Assembly: GCA_949316235.1 (NCBI GenBank)
Contig: OX438744.1
Span: 1,922,001 to 1,986,000, forward strand
Source: Oegoconia quadripuncta
Taxonomy: Eukaryota > Arthropoda > Insecta > Lepidoptera > Autostichidae
Direction of reading: 5' to 3'
DNA: 64,000 nucleotides
Numbering within the stretch: the stretch's first letter is position 1; each line of letters starts with the position of its first letter. The notes under the pieces are model-generated. The model made no database searches. It was not told the DNA's origin and saw only the letters and a list, made by a program, of their open reading frames with translations. A program made the position numbers and the translations under genes. This document shows positions 21,568 through 33,030 of the stretch, one piece after another.

Positions 21568-21639
21568 TGTGGAATGCAGCACACCCTATACTGGAATAGG
21601 TACCCTTTGTTGTTGGTTACCAGGGCCTTCTCCTGATTG

Positions 21640-21845
21640 GCACAATTTTAATCAATCAATCAATCAAATACCCTTTATTATACAACTAACAAAAACTACA
21701 CAAAGATTACGGCGTATATCATTAATCGTATAAAACGGCGACCTTATCGATAACAGCGATCACTTCCAGGCAAACCTTAGGGTATACAAGCTACCAGTAG
21801 AGGAAGTCTACACTAATAGTTAGCAATACGGTGTATTATTGAGAT
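21640..21845 (-). mobile_element. LINE-J 3' end with hairpin
   Basis: It starts with (TCAA)n, the reversed tail. TTATCGATAACAGCGATCAC is the hairpin region at about 21745-21763, and GCAAACCTTAGGGTATAC follows. It aligns throughout with 37618-37850. Confidence 0.8.
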
Positions 21846-22089
21846 TTTATTTATATTAGTTAGAATATCATAAGTGTGGAACGTGAACTGCGCCCGCGGC
21901 GCAAAAACCCGACAGGATCATTGTTCTGTTCTTCGTTTTATGTTTTTAAGATTTTGTGTTTAATATAACACGAATAATGCTATGGACACATTTTGAATAA
22001 TCCGAACCCCGACTTAGATGTAGATCGATAGTTAAAACATTTATTCACTGCATATCAACCAAAATACAACCAAAACAGAAGAAGACAAA

Positions 22090-22540
22090 CAATAAACAGT
22101 ACGTAATACAAAACAACAAGCATATCAAAACACACTCACACATACACCCACGCATACATACACACACACACACACCCATACATGCAAATACTCACGCACA
22201 CAAACACACAATTATATACATACACACACACTAGCACGCACGCACGCACACGCACCTATACATTGTATATTATTTAAACTTTACTTTTGTTAATTTTTAT
22301 AGTTTCTTATTTTTGTTACAGATTTATGTCACTTAGGACACGAATATATCAGTCATTATTAAAATAAACTCTGTCCGAGAGGTGGAACCTGGTGATCTGT
22401 AACACAGGGATATCCTTTTTCAGCAACCAGATTCTCACACATATTCAACTGATCTATGATTGAAATTAACTCTTATTATTGTAACTTTATCTGTGAGAAT
22501 GAAATAAACAAATTGAATTGAATTGAAAAAATTAACACAA
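22090..22540 (+). mobile_element. LINE-K 3' UTR with internal CA-rich tract
   Basis: A degenerate CA tract (22130-22260) is followed by GGTGATCTGTAACACAGG, a CAACCAGATTCTCACAC block, and GTGAGAATGAAATAAAC with an AATTG repeat tail. The same order occurs at 53440-53710 and, reversed, at 43529-43920. Confidence 0.75.
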
Positions 22541-22584
22541 TGAATAAATGAAAACACTGATGTGCACCAAGCAAGATTTACTAA

Positions 22585-22996
22585 GGGCTTTATCACACTA
22601 GCGAGTTGCGAGCGAGTGGAAAGCGGGGCGAGTGCGCAGCGAGTACGCCGCGAGTTCGCGACGTATGCGCCAAGCTCGCCGCGGGTGGGCAGCGAGTTCG
22701 CGGCGTGCGATTGTCGTTTTGTACATTCAGTGCCAGAATGGATTACGACGAGGAAACACTGCTGTTAGCTTTGTTACTCCGAAGACGGAAACGAAGACAA
22801 AAGCAGATAAAACGACGAATATGGGAGGACCCATTATCAAGTTATCGACTGGCGTCAACAGCGCTGTTCGCCATGAGCTCGCTGCGCACCGGCGGCGTGT
22901 TCGCCACGCACACGTCGCGAACTCGCGGCGTGCTGGCTGCGCACTCGCCCCGCTTCCCACACGCTCGCAACTCGCTAGTGTGATAACGCTCTTAGG
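22585..22996. mobile_element. Harbinger-type MITE carrying a transposase N-terminus
   Basis: Long inverted repeats of about 100 bp: TTATCACACTAGCGAGTTGC at 22589-22608 is mirrored at 22964-22983. Subterminal GCGAG/CTCGC motifs are dense. From the ATG at 22738 the plus strand encodes MDYDEETLLLALLLRRRKRR then KRRIWEDP, which resembles the acidic start plus Arg-rich stretch and W-x-P of PIF/Harbinger nucleases. The frame then runs into the right repeat. Left flank CTAA and right flank TTAG do not give a clean target duplication. Confidence 0.7.
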
Positions 22997-23385
22997 GATG
23001 GCTGTACGTAGGTACACAGTAGTGTGCACTGAAAGGGCTCTGACTCAGCATAATGCTGCAGTACAAGAGGTCCATACCACAGCGCTGATAATTCCGCCAG
23101 TACCGCTTACGGAAAAACGCACGCAACATTTCCTGATCTGTCACAATGGTTCAATGCACAAGGCCTAATTCTGTTGTGACTTAGTTGTAGAGGCTTAGCC
23201 GGGCTCAAGAGCTCAACGCGGCAGAACATAATCCCCATATCTCCACCTGTCACTACTGTCTTCAGTTTAATCCTATTTGAGATGCAGTGCGCACAAAACC
23301 CCTTTGTTATGTAAATACGGGTCAAAATTAAAATGGTAGCTAAGGATCCCGGATCTTATTGTGACATTAAAAATAATAAAATAAC
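22996..23385. other. No gene seen
   Basis: Moderately GC-balanced sequence. The open frame running in from the left is an extension out of the MITE. No domain was recognised. Confidence 0.4.
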
Positions 23386-23387
23386 TA

Positions 23388-24167
23388 AATATGCATAGAC
23401 GTACACACAGCGCCATCTAGTTCCACAGTACGCAACTATAGGCTTGTGTTGTCAAAGTCAAGTCAAAGTCAAAAAATATTTATTTCGTAGGATAAAGATT
23501 ATCACTTGAAAACGTCACATTTTTTATCTTAATATTAATATTATTGACATTATTGCTCATTCGCAAAGCAGACTCTCCAGAGGAGAACGAGCAAGAAACT
23601 CAAGGGTTGCTCTTTTAAATAAGTTTGGGTTACAATTATATTATATTGTATAATTAGGCTGAATATCGCCGAGCGGTCTATGTCCATGCTTGCTTATCAT
23701 CCAGATAGTCAGATAATAGCCTTTGGTAAATAATGTCTGTTTTATGATGGTTTCGAATTTATTTAAAGGTAAATTTTGAATGTCCACTGGAACCTTATTA
23801 TAAAAGCGTATACATTGCCCCTTAAATGACTTAGTGACTTTGTGTAAACGGCTGGCATGAACAGCAAGTTTATTTTTATATCTGGTATTAAAATTATGTA
23901 TATCACTATTTTTCTTAAACGATTCTATATTTTTTCTTACATACATTAAGTTTTCGTAAATATAATGTTGTGGATACCAGATTGTTGATATACTACATAA
24001 AATTTTTTTTTTTTTGTAAATAAATGCTTATTATAAATGAAAACATCCATAACTCGGGTACACATGTCCGTATTCATCACACAAACATATGCCCCTAGCG
24101 GGATTCGAACCCGCAACCTTTTGGTATAGTGGTCAGAGTTGCTAACCACTACACCAAACAGGTTGTC
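23388..24167 (-). mobile_element. SINE-B split by a LINE-L insertion
   Basis: The 3' part (23388-23452, CTCF-like core at 23410-23418) and the 5' part (23966-24167, box B GGGATTCGAACCCGCAACC) belong to one copy. TGTTGT borders the insert on both sides (23447-23452 and 23966-23971), consistent with a 6-bp target duplication. Confidence 0.88.
23453..23965 (-). mobile_element. LINE-L 3' end with ORF2 C-terminus
   Basis: It starts with the reversed tail of AAGTCAAAGTC units, then the 3' UTR (CAGACTCTCCAGAGGAGAAC). An open frame of about 101 codons at 23641-23946 reads FNTRYKNKLAVHASRLHKVT, then CIRFYNKVPVDIQNLPLNKF, then KGYYLT. This is the standard C-terminal tail of a Jockey/CR1-like LINE ORF2. 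Confidence 0.88.
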
Positions 24168-24311
24168 TTGTGTAGGTGAAGAGCTACGTCCGTGTGCTAG
24201 AATACACGTAGTGGCATGCAGTTATTTTGATAATGTCAAAATAATGTGCACAATTAGTGCCAATGTAGGCACTATTTGGTATTTTTTGAAAAAAGGAAAA
24301 CATAGTATTAA

Positions 24312-24730
24312 ACGTTAATGGTTAATGTTAACAGTATGAATGGGGTGACTTTGAAAGATAGAATCAGGAATAGTGTAATTAGGGAGTTAAGCAGTGTGAA
24401 TGAAGACGAGGTGACAAAGATTGAAAAAGGTATGCTGAGGTGGTTTGGACATGTGGAGAGGATGAATGAAAGAAGACTTACGAAACAGATATACAAAGCG
24501 AATATGGATGGTAGTGTTGGTAGGGGAAGACCACGGCGAATGTACCATGATCAAATCGGGGACGTCTTAAAGAAAGGCCAAGTCAAGAGTACCCTAAACC
24601 GACGAGCATGTATGAACAACATTATGAGAGTGAAGGAAGCAGAAGAGGTGTGTCAGGATTGTAGCAAGTGGAAGTCTGTGGTCTCTACCTATCCCTATGG
24701 GAAATATTGTGTATGTATGTATGTATGGAA
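24312..24730 (+). mobile_element. RTE-like LINE ORF2 C-terminal fragment
   Basis: About 135 codons read [19 protein letters not shown], then [20 protein letters not shown], then [25 protein letters not shown] and W-S-VS-YP-GK. The LRW-GHV-RM--RL and GRGRP signatures are the usual C-terminus of insect RTE-type or similar non-LTR proteins. A (TGTA)n tail follows (24710-24727). It is 5'-truncated before the fingers/palm domain. Confidence 0.82.
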
Positions 24731-25230
24731 AACAAAGTGCCACTGAAGTTCAGGTTCAATATTTCTAATGAGCATTCTGGCGTCGCGTTTTGCTGGAAAA
24801 GTTATTTCTCATACGTTAACCTAAACGTTAATCTAAAGGTTAACGGTAAGGCTAAAGGTAAGCATGGGTTAAGACCTATGATTATAATTTGTATCTCAAA
24901 AAGCTATACCGAAATATACACGTCCAATAAATAGTACTTCAGAAACAACGAAGTCATTTAGATGTAATTGTCACAAAGCTTATCAAAAACCCTTTTGTGT
25001 TTGTGTGTATGTATGTATGTTTGTTACCTCTTTACGCCTAAACGGCGAGACGGATTTAGATGAAATTTGGTTAGTTGACAAATTAAAATATACGCAAATT
25101 TTTTTGCTAAACCGATTTTGATGAAATGTTTCACGCGAAATTCGCGGCACAGAGTTAATATACATATGTATATACATCTAGCAACATCTAGATGTATATG
25201 CAAAAGATAAATGAATTTGTCAGGTATATT

Positions 25231-25500
25231 GACGACCTGTTTGGTGTAGTGGTTAGCAACTCTGGCCACTATACCAAAAGGTTGCGGGTTCGAATCCCGA
25301 TAGGGGCATATGTTTGTGTGATGAATACGGCCATTTGTACCCGAGTTATGGATGTTTTCATTTATAGTAAGTTTTTTTACAAAAAAAAATGTATTTATGT
25401 AGTATATTAACTATTTGGTATCCACAACACAAGTATAGTTGCTTACTGTGGAACTAGAGGGCGCTGTGTGTATGTCTAAGGATATTTTATCTTATTATTT
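25231..25500 (+). mobile_element. SINE-B, full length
   Basis: Head GACGACCTGTTTGGTGTAGT, box B GGTTCGAATCCCGATAGG, body to GGAACTAGAGGGCGCTGTG. The core here is AGAGGGCGC (25456-25464), also compatible with the CTCF consensus. Confidence 0.92.
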
Positions 25501-25508
25501 TTTTCATC

Positions 25509-25577
25509 ACACCTCTGGTATCTATTGTACAAGCCTAGTTGCTTAGTGTGGAACTAGATGGCGCTGTGTGTGTATAT
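25509..25577 (+). mobile_element. SINE-B, body fragment
   Basis: CCTCTGGTATCTATTGTACA to GGAACTAGATGGCGCTGTGT, directly after the preceding copy's tail. CTCF-like core at 25556-25564. Confidence 0.85.
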
Positions 25578-26037
25578 TCCCAATAATTGAGATATGAACT
25601 GTAAAGTAGTTTTGCACATCTATTAATAAAACTGGCTTGGTCAGCTTATATGACCTTTAATTTCAGTTTTATAGTTTTCTTACGTCATTCACAATTTAAG
25701 AAGGATCATAAGGGTGCAATTTCCGTCCGCTCAGTATACGTACATATGTTGGTATCTCACGCACCCTGTTAATATGTTTCAGTGATACGACGGAAGCGAC
25801 AAATTGGGGCGACCCTTTTTCTGCCCGCGTCCGCAGAACGACTACTCTGAAATATCTTTTTATTTTTCCTCAAAACTAACCGTTACCATTGTACATGATC
25901 TCGAACGATTATCGCGATAATTTATTTGTGTCACGTATGGTATGTTAGCCAATGATCACTGCGTTGCATTGAATTATTCATACCACTGAATTATGAAATA
26001 CGAAATTGTTATGTTCCGTTTAATAAATTAAAAAAAA

Positions 26038-26236
26038 AAGTATTTTTTTTATCTACGACGGGTTAGCACTTGACCTCAATCACACCGGATGTTAAGTGAA
26101 GATGAGGCCGAAGGTGGTAGCGTACAGTCCCGGAAACTCCAACTTATTTGGGGGTCTGGCTATCTTATCTCTGACAACCGGAACACAACAATGCTATTAA
26201 CATTGCTGTTTGGCGGCAGATTTAGATAAGATGGTG
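26038..26236 (-). mobile_element. SINE-C, head-truncated
   Basis: T-run, CTACGACGGGTTAGCACTTG, CTCAATCACACCGGATG, ending after AGATAAGATGGTGG. Confidence 0.88.
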
Positions 26237-26239
26237 GAT

Positions 26240-27915
26240 TCTTAGAAGAAATCCCCATTGTTTGATATTGATAAGAATTCAAATCAATTTCAATCCAAAA
26301 ACCTAAATTTGTAGCGTTTTTTTCATCTCCTATTCTTAAAAATAAGGCGGCTATATAAACACATAACGCGATACCTTTGCAACTGACATTTGGAGAAATA
26401 TTCCTGAACTTCAAATCGCAATAATGTATCCAATTGGCAAGTCGGAATATCTGTCAAAGACAAAGCTTAAAACACTGCAGTGTATTTAGACGATACCTTA
26501 GTGTCGGCAACACCGGTGGGTGACAGCCTGTGTTGTCGCTACCGCTGCCACCTGGAGGTTGCTGGTGGTACTACAGATGAAAGTGGAGGGAAAGCACATC
26601 ACTGCAACCTGCATAAATACGAGCTGCGCAGAAGAACTGCCCTTACTTTAACCGAACTCTGACCGAGTAAACTTCGTCGCGGACCGGCTCACTTTTTGTA
26701 TACCCAATACTTTGTTGAAGTTTGAACTAATAATATATCCTATTCAATTTACTGACTCTTTATTTCCATACACCGTAGCTAATAGATAGTATAAACTTTT
26801 AGTCCACGGCCATATGCCTAATCTTCTAATATCTCCCTCTATTATTTAGTTTTTCGGGGTTTTCTAAATTTTCAAATTAAGGTTGTATAATGATTACTTT
26901 TGGATTACGGGTGACAAACTAGTGACTTATGGTGGTAACTCGACCTGGCTATGAAGTAGTAGCTCCATCACATGATGTGACTGATTCGGCGACGTTGGCC
27001 CTCGAATATGCGATGAGCTCACAAATAAAACCTGGATCTGATAAACACGCCTGTTTTGACAGGCTTTCATTGACGTTACGTAACAGGCTCTATTGTTCGA
27101 AATAATCGGGCATAATTCACTTTTTTCAGAACCAAACGAGTTCAGCTAATTGGCGCATTGACTTCCGATAATGTTGTTCTAAGTAAAGGTGATGGATTAA
27201 TCTTGGCTAGGATATGTACAACTTGCGAATATATAGAGAAAAATAGTAGGAATTACAGAATAATACTGATATCTAATGAGGTTCTGTATTTAAAAAGCAG
27301 AAGAGTTTTAAATGTTTTAGAAATTGGCAACACTACATAGGCAACTGACGATAGATCTCTAAAAAACAAGAATCCAAAGTCAAAAAAAAACACTCATCAA
27401 TCATTGAACAAAACAAAAAAAGGCTTTTTGGCGGTAAGTCAGCGAGTCACGTTGCATTTTTATTTTACAAATTGATTTTTTTATTATAATAATGTTCATT
27501 GGGTTCATTATAGGACACTGACCGTATAAATTGATTTCGTTCGACTTCCTTTTTTACCAGACTACGGAGGAAGGGTTGTGATTTTTTATATACGAAATCG
27601 TTTTGCGATTCGAATCAATCGATCGATTTTTTTGGAAATTAATTTGCATCCCTATTTATTTTTTTTAACATGTCAATGTCACTCAAGGTAAAGTATATCG
27701 GTGTTACAATATAACATTTACAAAAAAATCTTCTGCTTTTTACTGGATGTTATAAATGATTATTTATTCCTTTCAATTAGTGTCATTAGAGTTGCAGAAT
27801 ATTCTAACATGATGTACAATATCTAGCCAAACCTTCAAACAAAAAAAACTATCTCCTTTAGTTACACTACCTTCATAGTTGATGATTTAAATCCAATTTA
27901 ATACTAGATTTAATG
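26240..27915. other. No convincing gene in about 1.7 kb
   Basis: A locally GC-rich stretch at 26500-26690 has a 60-codon frame with several Cys and His, but no splice context or homology that I recognise. The rest is AT-rich, with an A-run near 27375. Confidence 0.4.
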
Positions 27916-27919
27916 AAGC

Positions 27920-28127
27920 ATTTTTTTTTTGCACAACGGGTTTTTGTACTTGACCTCAATCACACCTGATGTTAAGTGAAGATAAGGTCGAAGGTGGAAG
28001 CGTACTGACCCGGAAACCCCAACACATTTGGAGGACTGGCTATCTTATCTCTGACAAACGGAACACAACAATGCTATTAACATTACTGCTTGGCGGCAGA
28101 TTTAGATAAGACGGTGGTAGCTAGCCA
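27920..28127 (-). mobile_element. SINE-C, head-truncated
   Basis: T-run, TGCACAACGGGTTTTTGTAC, body to AGACGGTGGTAGCTAGCCAG. Confidence 0.88.
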
Positions 28128-28257
28128 GTTTTTTTGTTGTTCATTTAGTTTTTTTGTAGCCATTCGTGTTGATGATCATTAAAATAATATATCGTGTAAC
28201 CCTCATGACTCACTCGACACTGGTAAAACTCAAAGAGTTGCCAAGAACTAATATATA

Positions 28258-28500
28258 TATATAGTTAATATACCGAACATTCGCACTACGAAGTTCGATT
28301 CTTCATTCATCATCCGAACAGCCGAGGCGTGGAACTACCTTCCGGCGTCAGTCTTTCCTGAATCCTACAACCTTGGGATCTTCAAGAGCAGAGTGAATAG
28401 GCATTTACTGGGATCGCGTGCTTCATCTTCGACCACATCGTCACTTTCCATCAGGTGAGATTGTGTTCAAATGCGAATCCAGTCAATGATAAATAAAAAA
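28258..28500 (+). mobile_element. LINE-D 3' end with ORF2 C-terminus
   Basis: The frame VNIPNIRTTKFDSSFI, then RTAEAWNYLPASVFPESYN, LGIFKSRVNRHLLGSR, and the 3' end CACTTTCCATCAGGTGAGAT with an A-rich tail. It is close to 39763-40005. Confidence 0.85.
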
Positions 28501-28544
28501 AATAAACTAAAGAATTGAATTGATCATTAAAACCTACAGACTGA

Positions 28545-28690
28545 CTGACGTAGACACATTTACCATCACGGCCTTCCACGTCCCCACTTTTGGGGCACAG
28601 TCTCCTCCTGGGACAGGGTATGGGCCATAAATCACCACGCGAGCCCAGAGCTGTGCGGTTGATTTGTGTTAGACTTGTAGCCATCTTTGT
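28545..28690 (+). mobile_element. Interspersed repeat family I, copy 1
   Basis: TTTGGGGCACAGTCTCCTCC, TATGGGCCATAAATCACCAC, GCGAGCCCAGAG and GATTTGTGTTAGACTTG match 61530-61640 in order. Confidence 0.6.
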
Positions 28691-28726
28691 GTCAAATGTT
28701 TTTAAAGTAGGCTTAACAGCTACCTA

Positions 28727-29201
28727 GGGGCCGTCCATATATTACGTCATTCTAAATTAGGGGGGGGGGGGGGGTTGGTCTGCGGATGACGGTAAATGAT
28801 AGATGGGGGGGGGGGGGTGTTTTGACGTCATTCTTATTTATTTATTTATAGTTTATTTTTCACATACAAAAAGATTATTTCTAAATACTTATAAACCTTC
28901 TTTAAGAATCAGTCTATCTATTTAAAAAAAACGCATCAAAATCCGTTGCGTAGTTTTAAAGATCTAAGCATACATAGGGACAGACAGCGAAAGCGACTTT
29001 GTTTTATACTATGTATTGATAATAAACACAATACTTAAATAATAACTACAACATTGCAATGTTTTATTTTGTCAAACTAGTAATGACGTCAATTTTGGGA
29101 GAAGGGGGGGGGGGGTCATTAAGAAATGACGATAGGATGATTATAGGGGGGGGGGGTCTAAAATCTGAAAAAATCGATGACGTAATTTATGGACGGCCCC
29201 C
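28727..29201. mobile_element. TIR element with GGGGCCGTCC ends and poly-G tracts
   Basis: Left end GGGGCCGTCCATATATTACG and, read inward from the right, GGGGGCCGTCCATAAATTAC. Each end is flanked by TA, suggesting a TA target duplication. Four G-runs of 10-18 bases lie in two subterminal pairs (28762-28820 and 29105-29160). There is no transposase frame, so this is a non-autonomous element. Confidence 0.8.
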
Positions 29202-29204
29202 TAC

Positions 29205-29790
29205 GACTACGACGTTCAATTGAAAACAACCGGCCTTTAGATTATGTAACTTCATTGGTATCATCATCGATTACGTTGACCAATGAGAAACCGTCAAATT
29301 ACCGAGCGACCGATTAGCCAACCAATGACATGCCAGAACGTAACCGATGACGATAAGATGAAATTATATAATAGCATGTGCATGTAGCCATTTTAATAAA
29401 TATTTCAATAACGTTGACATATTCTTTGAAAATATTGGTTCTTTCAAAAGAAATATTGTGAAGAGTTGCCTGACTCGCAGGCACTGAGTTGTATTCCTGT
29501 TCAAAATTTGGTTTGTCTAAAAAGAAAGGGACTCTTATTAATTGTCATAATCAGATATTTATATGTAGACATAATATAACCATGTAACTATTTGTAACTT
29601 TCTCATAAATAATTTTGTTATACAAAGCATCCTGTTGTGTGCAAGTGCCATAATATATATCATCACTAATTAGTGGAAACTGTTTTGGCTTATGTGTTGT
29701 ATATTTGTTACAAACCTATTGTATTAGTATTAGCTGTTTGTTTCCCAGAAGTAAATAAAATAAAAAATAAAATAAAATAAAATAGAGCCC
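29205..29790. other. No gene seen
   Basis: AT-rich. An (AAATA)n-like tract at 29752-29784 may be the tail of an unrecognised element. Confidence 0.45.
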
Positions 29791-30030
29791 CTGGTCTCCG
29801 ATTAATGAACGTGCCCTCCGAAGCACGGTAACACTCGTATTATAATGCCACTAGTGCTCACCCATCTTAGGACTGACCGCGCCAGCCATTGCTTAATTTC
29901 GCTAATCGAAAACGAATAGCGAATCCGACAGCGCGACGAGTAAGCACTCGAACTCGATGGCATGAAGCCATAAACATATTGTTTTACACCAATTCGATTG
30001 TACATGTAAAACAAAGGGCATTGGGCATTC
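29790..30030. mobile_element. Interspersed repeat fragment with a GCTAATCGAAAACG block
   Basis: CCATTGCTTAATTTCGCTAA then ACGAATAGCGAATCC resembles pieces at 58670-58720 and 61710-61755. Boundaries and class are unknown. Confidence 0.35.
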
Positions 30031-30241
30031 GTGTGCTTTTCCGGACGCGATTGAATGTTCCGTATGACCGGACGGTGATTTTTTATTAATTTATCATGAA
30101 TGAAAATGGGACTGGTTGCGTTTGTTTTGTATATTTAACTTTAGTAGTTTTGGCCTCAGCTCAAAGCGAGTCCATGAATAGTTTCTATAACTGGATATGC
30201 GTGGTTAAACACCACAATTTTACCTGATGGAATGTGACAGT

Positions 30242-30330
30242 TTTCGCTCATTCATAAGGAAGACTCCCCAGAGAAGAACGAGCAAGAAAGTCAGGGGTTG
30301 CTCTTTGTAATGAGTATTTTTACAATTTAT
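30242..30330 (-). mobile_element. LINE-L 3' UTR fragment
   Basis: ACTCCCCAGAGAAGAACGAG then CAAGAAAGTCAGGGGTTGCT matches the 3' UTR of the copy at 23453. Confidence 0.65.
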
Positions 30331-30400
30331 GATTGGACAAAGAAAAAAGATATATCATCTAGATAGAAATTTTACATATTTTTTAAATACAAACCAATAC

Positions 30401-30501
30401 AGTGCAGTGCGTGCACTGCAGTGCAGTGCTGTGCAGTGCAGCACAGCGCAGCACAGCGTAGCACAGCACAGCACAGCACAGTGCAGTACAGTACAGTATA
30501 T
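30401..30501. repeat. GCAGT/GCACA pentamer tract
   Basis: About 20 units of CAGTG, CAGCA or CAGTA with a sharp composition change along the run. GTGCACTGCAGTGCAGTGC near 30411 is partly self-complementary. Confidence 0.8.
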
Positions 30502-30649
30502 AGTACAAAATTATTGTAAATTATTTTGCACAATAAAAAGTATTTGTATTGTATTGTACAAATGTTCGTGTTCATCGAAGAAATTTCTACCCATAGCGGA
30601 AATCGAGCCAGCAACCGCTGGTTACAAAGGCACCTACGCAAAACAACAA

Positions 30650-30736
30650 CAATTTGACATTTATTTACTATTGTTCTCTCTTGTTATTTGTAGCGGGATA
30701 CACTCTCCACGCAGGCGAAGCCGCGGGGGGAAAGCT
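30650..30736 (+). mobile_element. Helitron-like 3' end
   Basis: GCAGGCGAAGCCGCGGGG then GGAAAGCTAG and T, like 16075-16136. The small hairpin and CTAG|T end are present, but the 5' end was not found. Confidence 0.5.
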
Positions 30737-30739
30737 AGT

Positions 30740-31655
30740 TTATAACATTAGTTAGATTCTTCAATATCTAGAATTTATTTATAGTTTTAAAAAAAACGAA
30801 TATCATCTATTTTCTGTATATCATATAATTCACAAATATCAAATAGTAAGTAGAGAAATTTAAAGAATCCCAAACGCGTCAGCTGGGGAAGGTAATATCA
30901 GGAGAAATTTGATATTGGCCACGGAAGCACTTCAGCCACGCGCAGAATTTGCTATCCTTGCATCTGAATTGTGGCGTAAATAAAACGACTACAGAGTCCA
31001 TGTGTTGATAATATAGATATAAGAATAGCTCATGGCTCTATATATATGGCTATGCTAGCAAGGATATGATCCTTATTTGACCTGTATGACTATATGACGA
31101 TTACAATAGTGTAAACATAAATAGTCATACAAATTTCATAGGATAAAACGATTATTTCTTCTTGTTTTCATATTCATATTCATTTATTTCTTTGTGATAC
31201 ACAGGTACAATAATGATGGTAAGAATATAAAGATAGCTGGATCACTGTGATCTACCAAATGGAATACAAAAAAAAACATAAATAAACAATTACAAGTCAT
31301 AACATACATGGATTGTTAGTTTTGTTAGGTTAGGTGTCACACAATTTACAACAAGTACAATTTGCCTGGAAATGCACCACACTCAACTTTTTACCTATGA
31401 TGGATCATCAAAACGAAATTAATTAATTAATAATTTGCTTGGCATAATACAATTAATTTACAATAAAACGTTGAAGTAATAGTCATTTTATAATAAATCC
31501 ATACAATATTTCAAATAAATAACAATATAATAATAGATTACAGGCGAATGTCAATATGTAATATATAATGTCACATTAATTTATTCTTTCTAAATTATTC
31601 TTTATAAAATAATGTAGGTAAGTACAGTACCATTTTAATATTACAAATTAAAATC
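30740..31655. other. Probable LINE 3' UTR remnants, no gene
   Basis: At 31165-31200 a CATATT/TTCATT run leads into TTATTTCTTTGTGATACACA, the look of a reversed LINE tail. No coding region follows, and the remainder is AT-rich. Confidence 0.4.
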
Positions 31656-31711
31656 ATCTTCTTAGCGAGTCGACGGTAAATACATCAAATTCTTGAGGAG
31701 CAGCTCTTAGC

Positions 31712-31893
31712 TCCCGAACGAGTACGACATTGGAACCTTCAAGAAGCGAGCCTACACCTTCCTCAAAGGCCGGCAACGCATCTGTGACCCTTTTGGTGTT
31801 GCGGGTGTCCATGGGCGGCGGTGATTACTTTCCATCAGGTGACCCGCATGCTCGTTTGCCGCTCTCTCATATAAAAAAAAAAAAAAAAAAAAA
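31712..31893 (+). mobile_element. LINE-E 3' end
   Basis: The frame [20 protein letters not shown], then [11 protein letters not shown] and stop, then GGTGACCCGCATGCTCGTTT and a long A-run. Confidence 0.88.
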
Positions 31894-32059
31894 GATTATG
31901 TATTTCATCGGTACCGTCATCGATTACTTTGACCCATGACAAACTGTCAAATCGCCGAGTCATCAAAACGAGTCAACCAATCATACGTGAGAACGTAATC
32001 CATAACGATAACGATGAAATTACCCCAGAATACTATTACTTCAAAACGTTACATTTTCT

Positions 32060-32275
32060 AAACTTACTGCTCACAAAGCCGACTCCCCAGAGAAGAACAA
32101 GTAAGAAACACAAGGGTTGCAATTTCAAACCAGGTTTTGGGTTACAATTTGTTAATCGATAAAACAAGGAAAGAATGTAAACTGAATATTGTCGGGCGGA
32201 GATTTATACGAGTAGCCATTTTGTTTTATGATGGTTTTGAAATGTCTTCTGTATATACCACCTTATATAAAGGCT
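32060..32275 (-). mobile_element. LINE-L 3' end, decayed
   Basis: Reverse-oriented: GACTCCCCAGAGAAGAACAA, then a broken coding tail around 32220-32270 equivalent to IRFYNKVP. Confidence 0.6.
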
Positions 32276-32307
32276 GTGGAGGTCGTGAATTCTATACCGG
32301 GTGTATG

Positions 32308-32342
32308 CGTAGTACTCGGTTTGGTTGGTGGTAGGGCATTAG
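32308..32342 (+). mobile_element. SINE-C short fragment
   Basis: TAGTACTCGGTTTGGTTGGT then GGTAGGGCATTA only. Confidence 0.7.
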
Positions 32343-32462
32343 GCTCCACTGAAAACCAGCGTTTTAGTTTCTGGACTGTAAATTATGCTGAGACCTACTT
32401 TGACACTTTGCGACAGCGAAAATTAATTTGAAGTACTCTAGTCTTTCAGTGCTCAGTTCAGC

Positions 32463-32745
32463 GCAATGTTAACAACATAGGGTTTACGAATCGAAGATCG
32501 CGGGTTCGATCCCCAGCGGGGTACATGTATAGTACTCGGTTTGGTTGGTGGTAGAGCATTTTAAATGTCCGCCTGGCTACCACCGTCTTATCTAAATCTG
32601 CCGCCAAACAGCAATGTTAATAGCATTGTTGTGTTCCGGTTGTCAGAGATAAAATAGCCAGTTCCCCAAATATTTGGGTTTCCGGGTCAGTACGCTTTCC
32701 ACCTTCGGCCTCATCTTCACTTAACATCAGGTGTGATTGAGGTTA
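32463..32745 (+). mobile_element. SINE-C, near full length
   Basis: Box B GGGTTCGATCCCCAGCGGG, the complete body and the 3' end GGTGTGATTGAGGTTAAG. The first about 20 bp of the head are degraded. Confidence 0.9.
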
Positions 32746-32864
32746 AGTGAAATATTTCCTTTATTTTTGTAAAATGTTGTCTTACCACCGAACAGGTATC
32801 ATGAAATAGAAGTTATGTGAAACGTTTTGTGTGTTGTCGTTTTTGGTTGCCATTTCATGTCCGA

Positions 32865-33030
32865 TGGAGGCTTTTCCGGATCGCAATTAAAAAAAATATA
32901 CACCGGATGACTTTTCTTACCGTAAGTAAAAAAATAGGGCATATTAGGTGAGTGAAATAGAAGTTATTTGCACTGGTGGATTTTTTTTCAAAACCATTAT
33001 AGAAAAAAGCTTTGTGTTATTTTCAACTAA
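32865..33030. mobile_element. Fragment of inverted-repeat element MITE-M
   Basis: ACCGGATGACTTTTCTTACC, TAGGGCATATTAGGTGAGTG and TTTTTTTCAAAACCATTATA match 44720-44835. Confidence 0.65.

Noticed and set aside
22632..23168. 178-codon plus-strand frame
   Set aside because: It runs out of one MITE arm, across the centre and out of the other; composition follows the GCGAG repeat, and the meaningful short frame (from 22738) is in another phase.
23946..24149. Repeated short frames of the MVSNSGHYTKRLRVRIP type at several SINE-B copies
   Set aside because: They are translations of the SINE-B head and body, found wherever the SINE is intact.
26480..26662. 60-codon Cys/His-containing frame in a GC-richer patch
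   Set aside because: No start context, splice sites, domain or neighbour supporting a gene; noted only as unexplained sequence.
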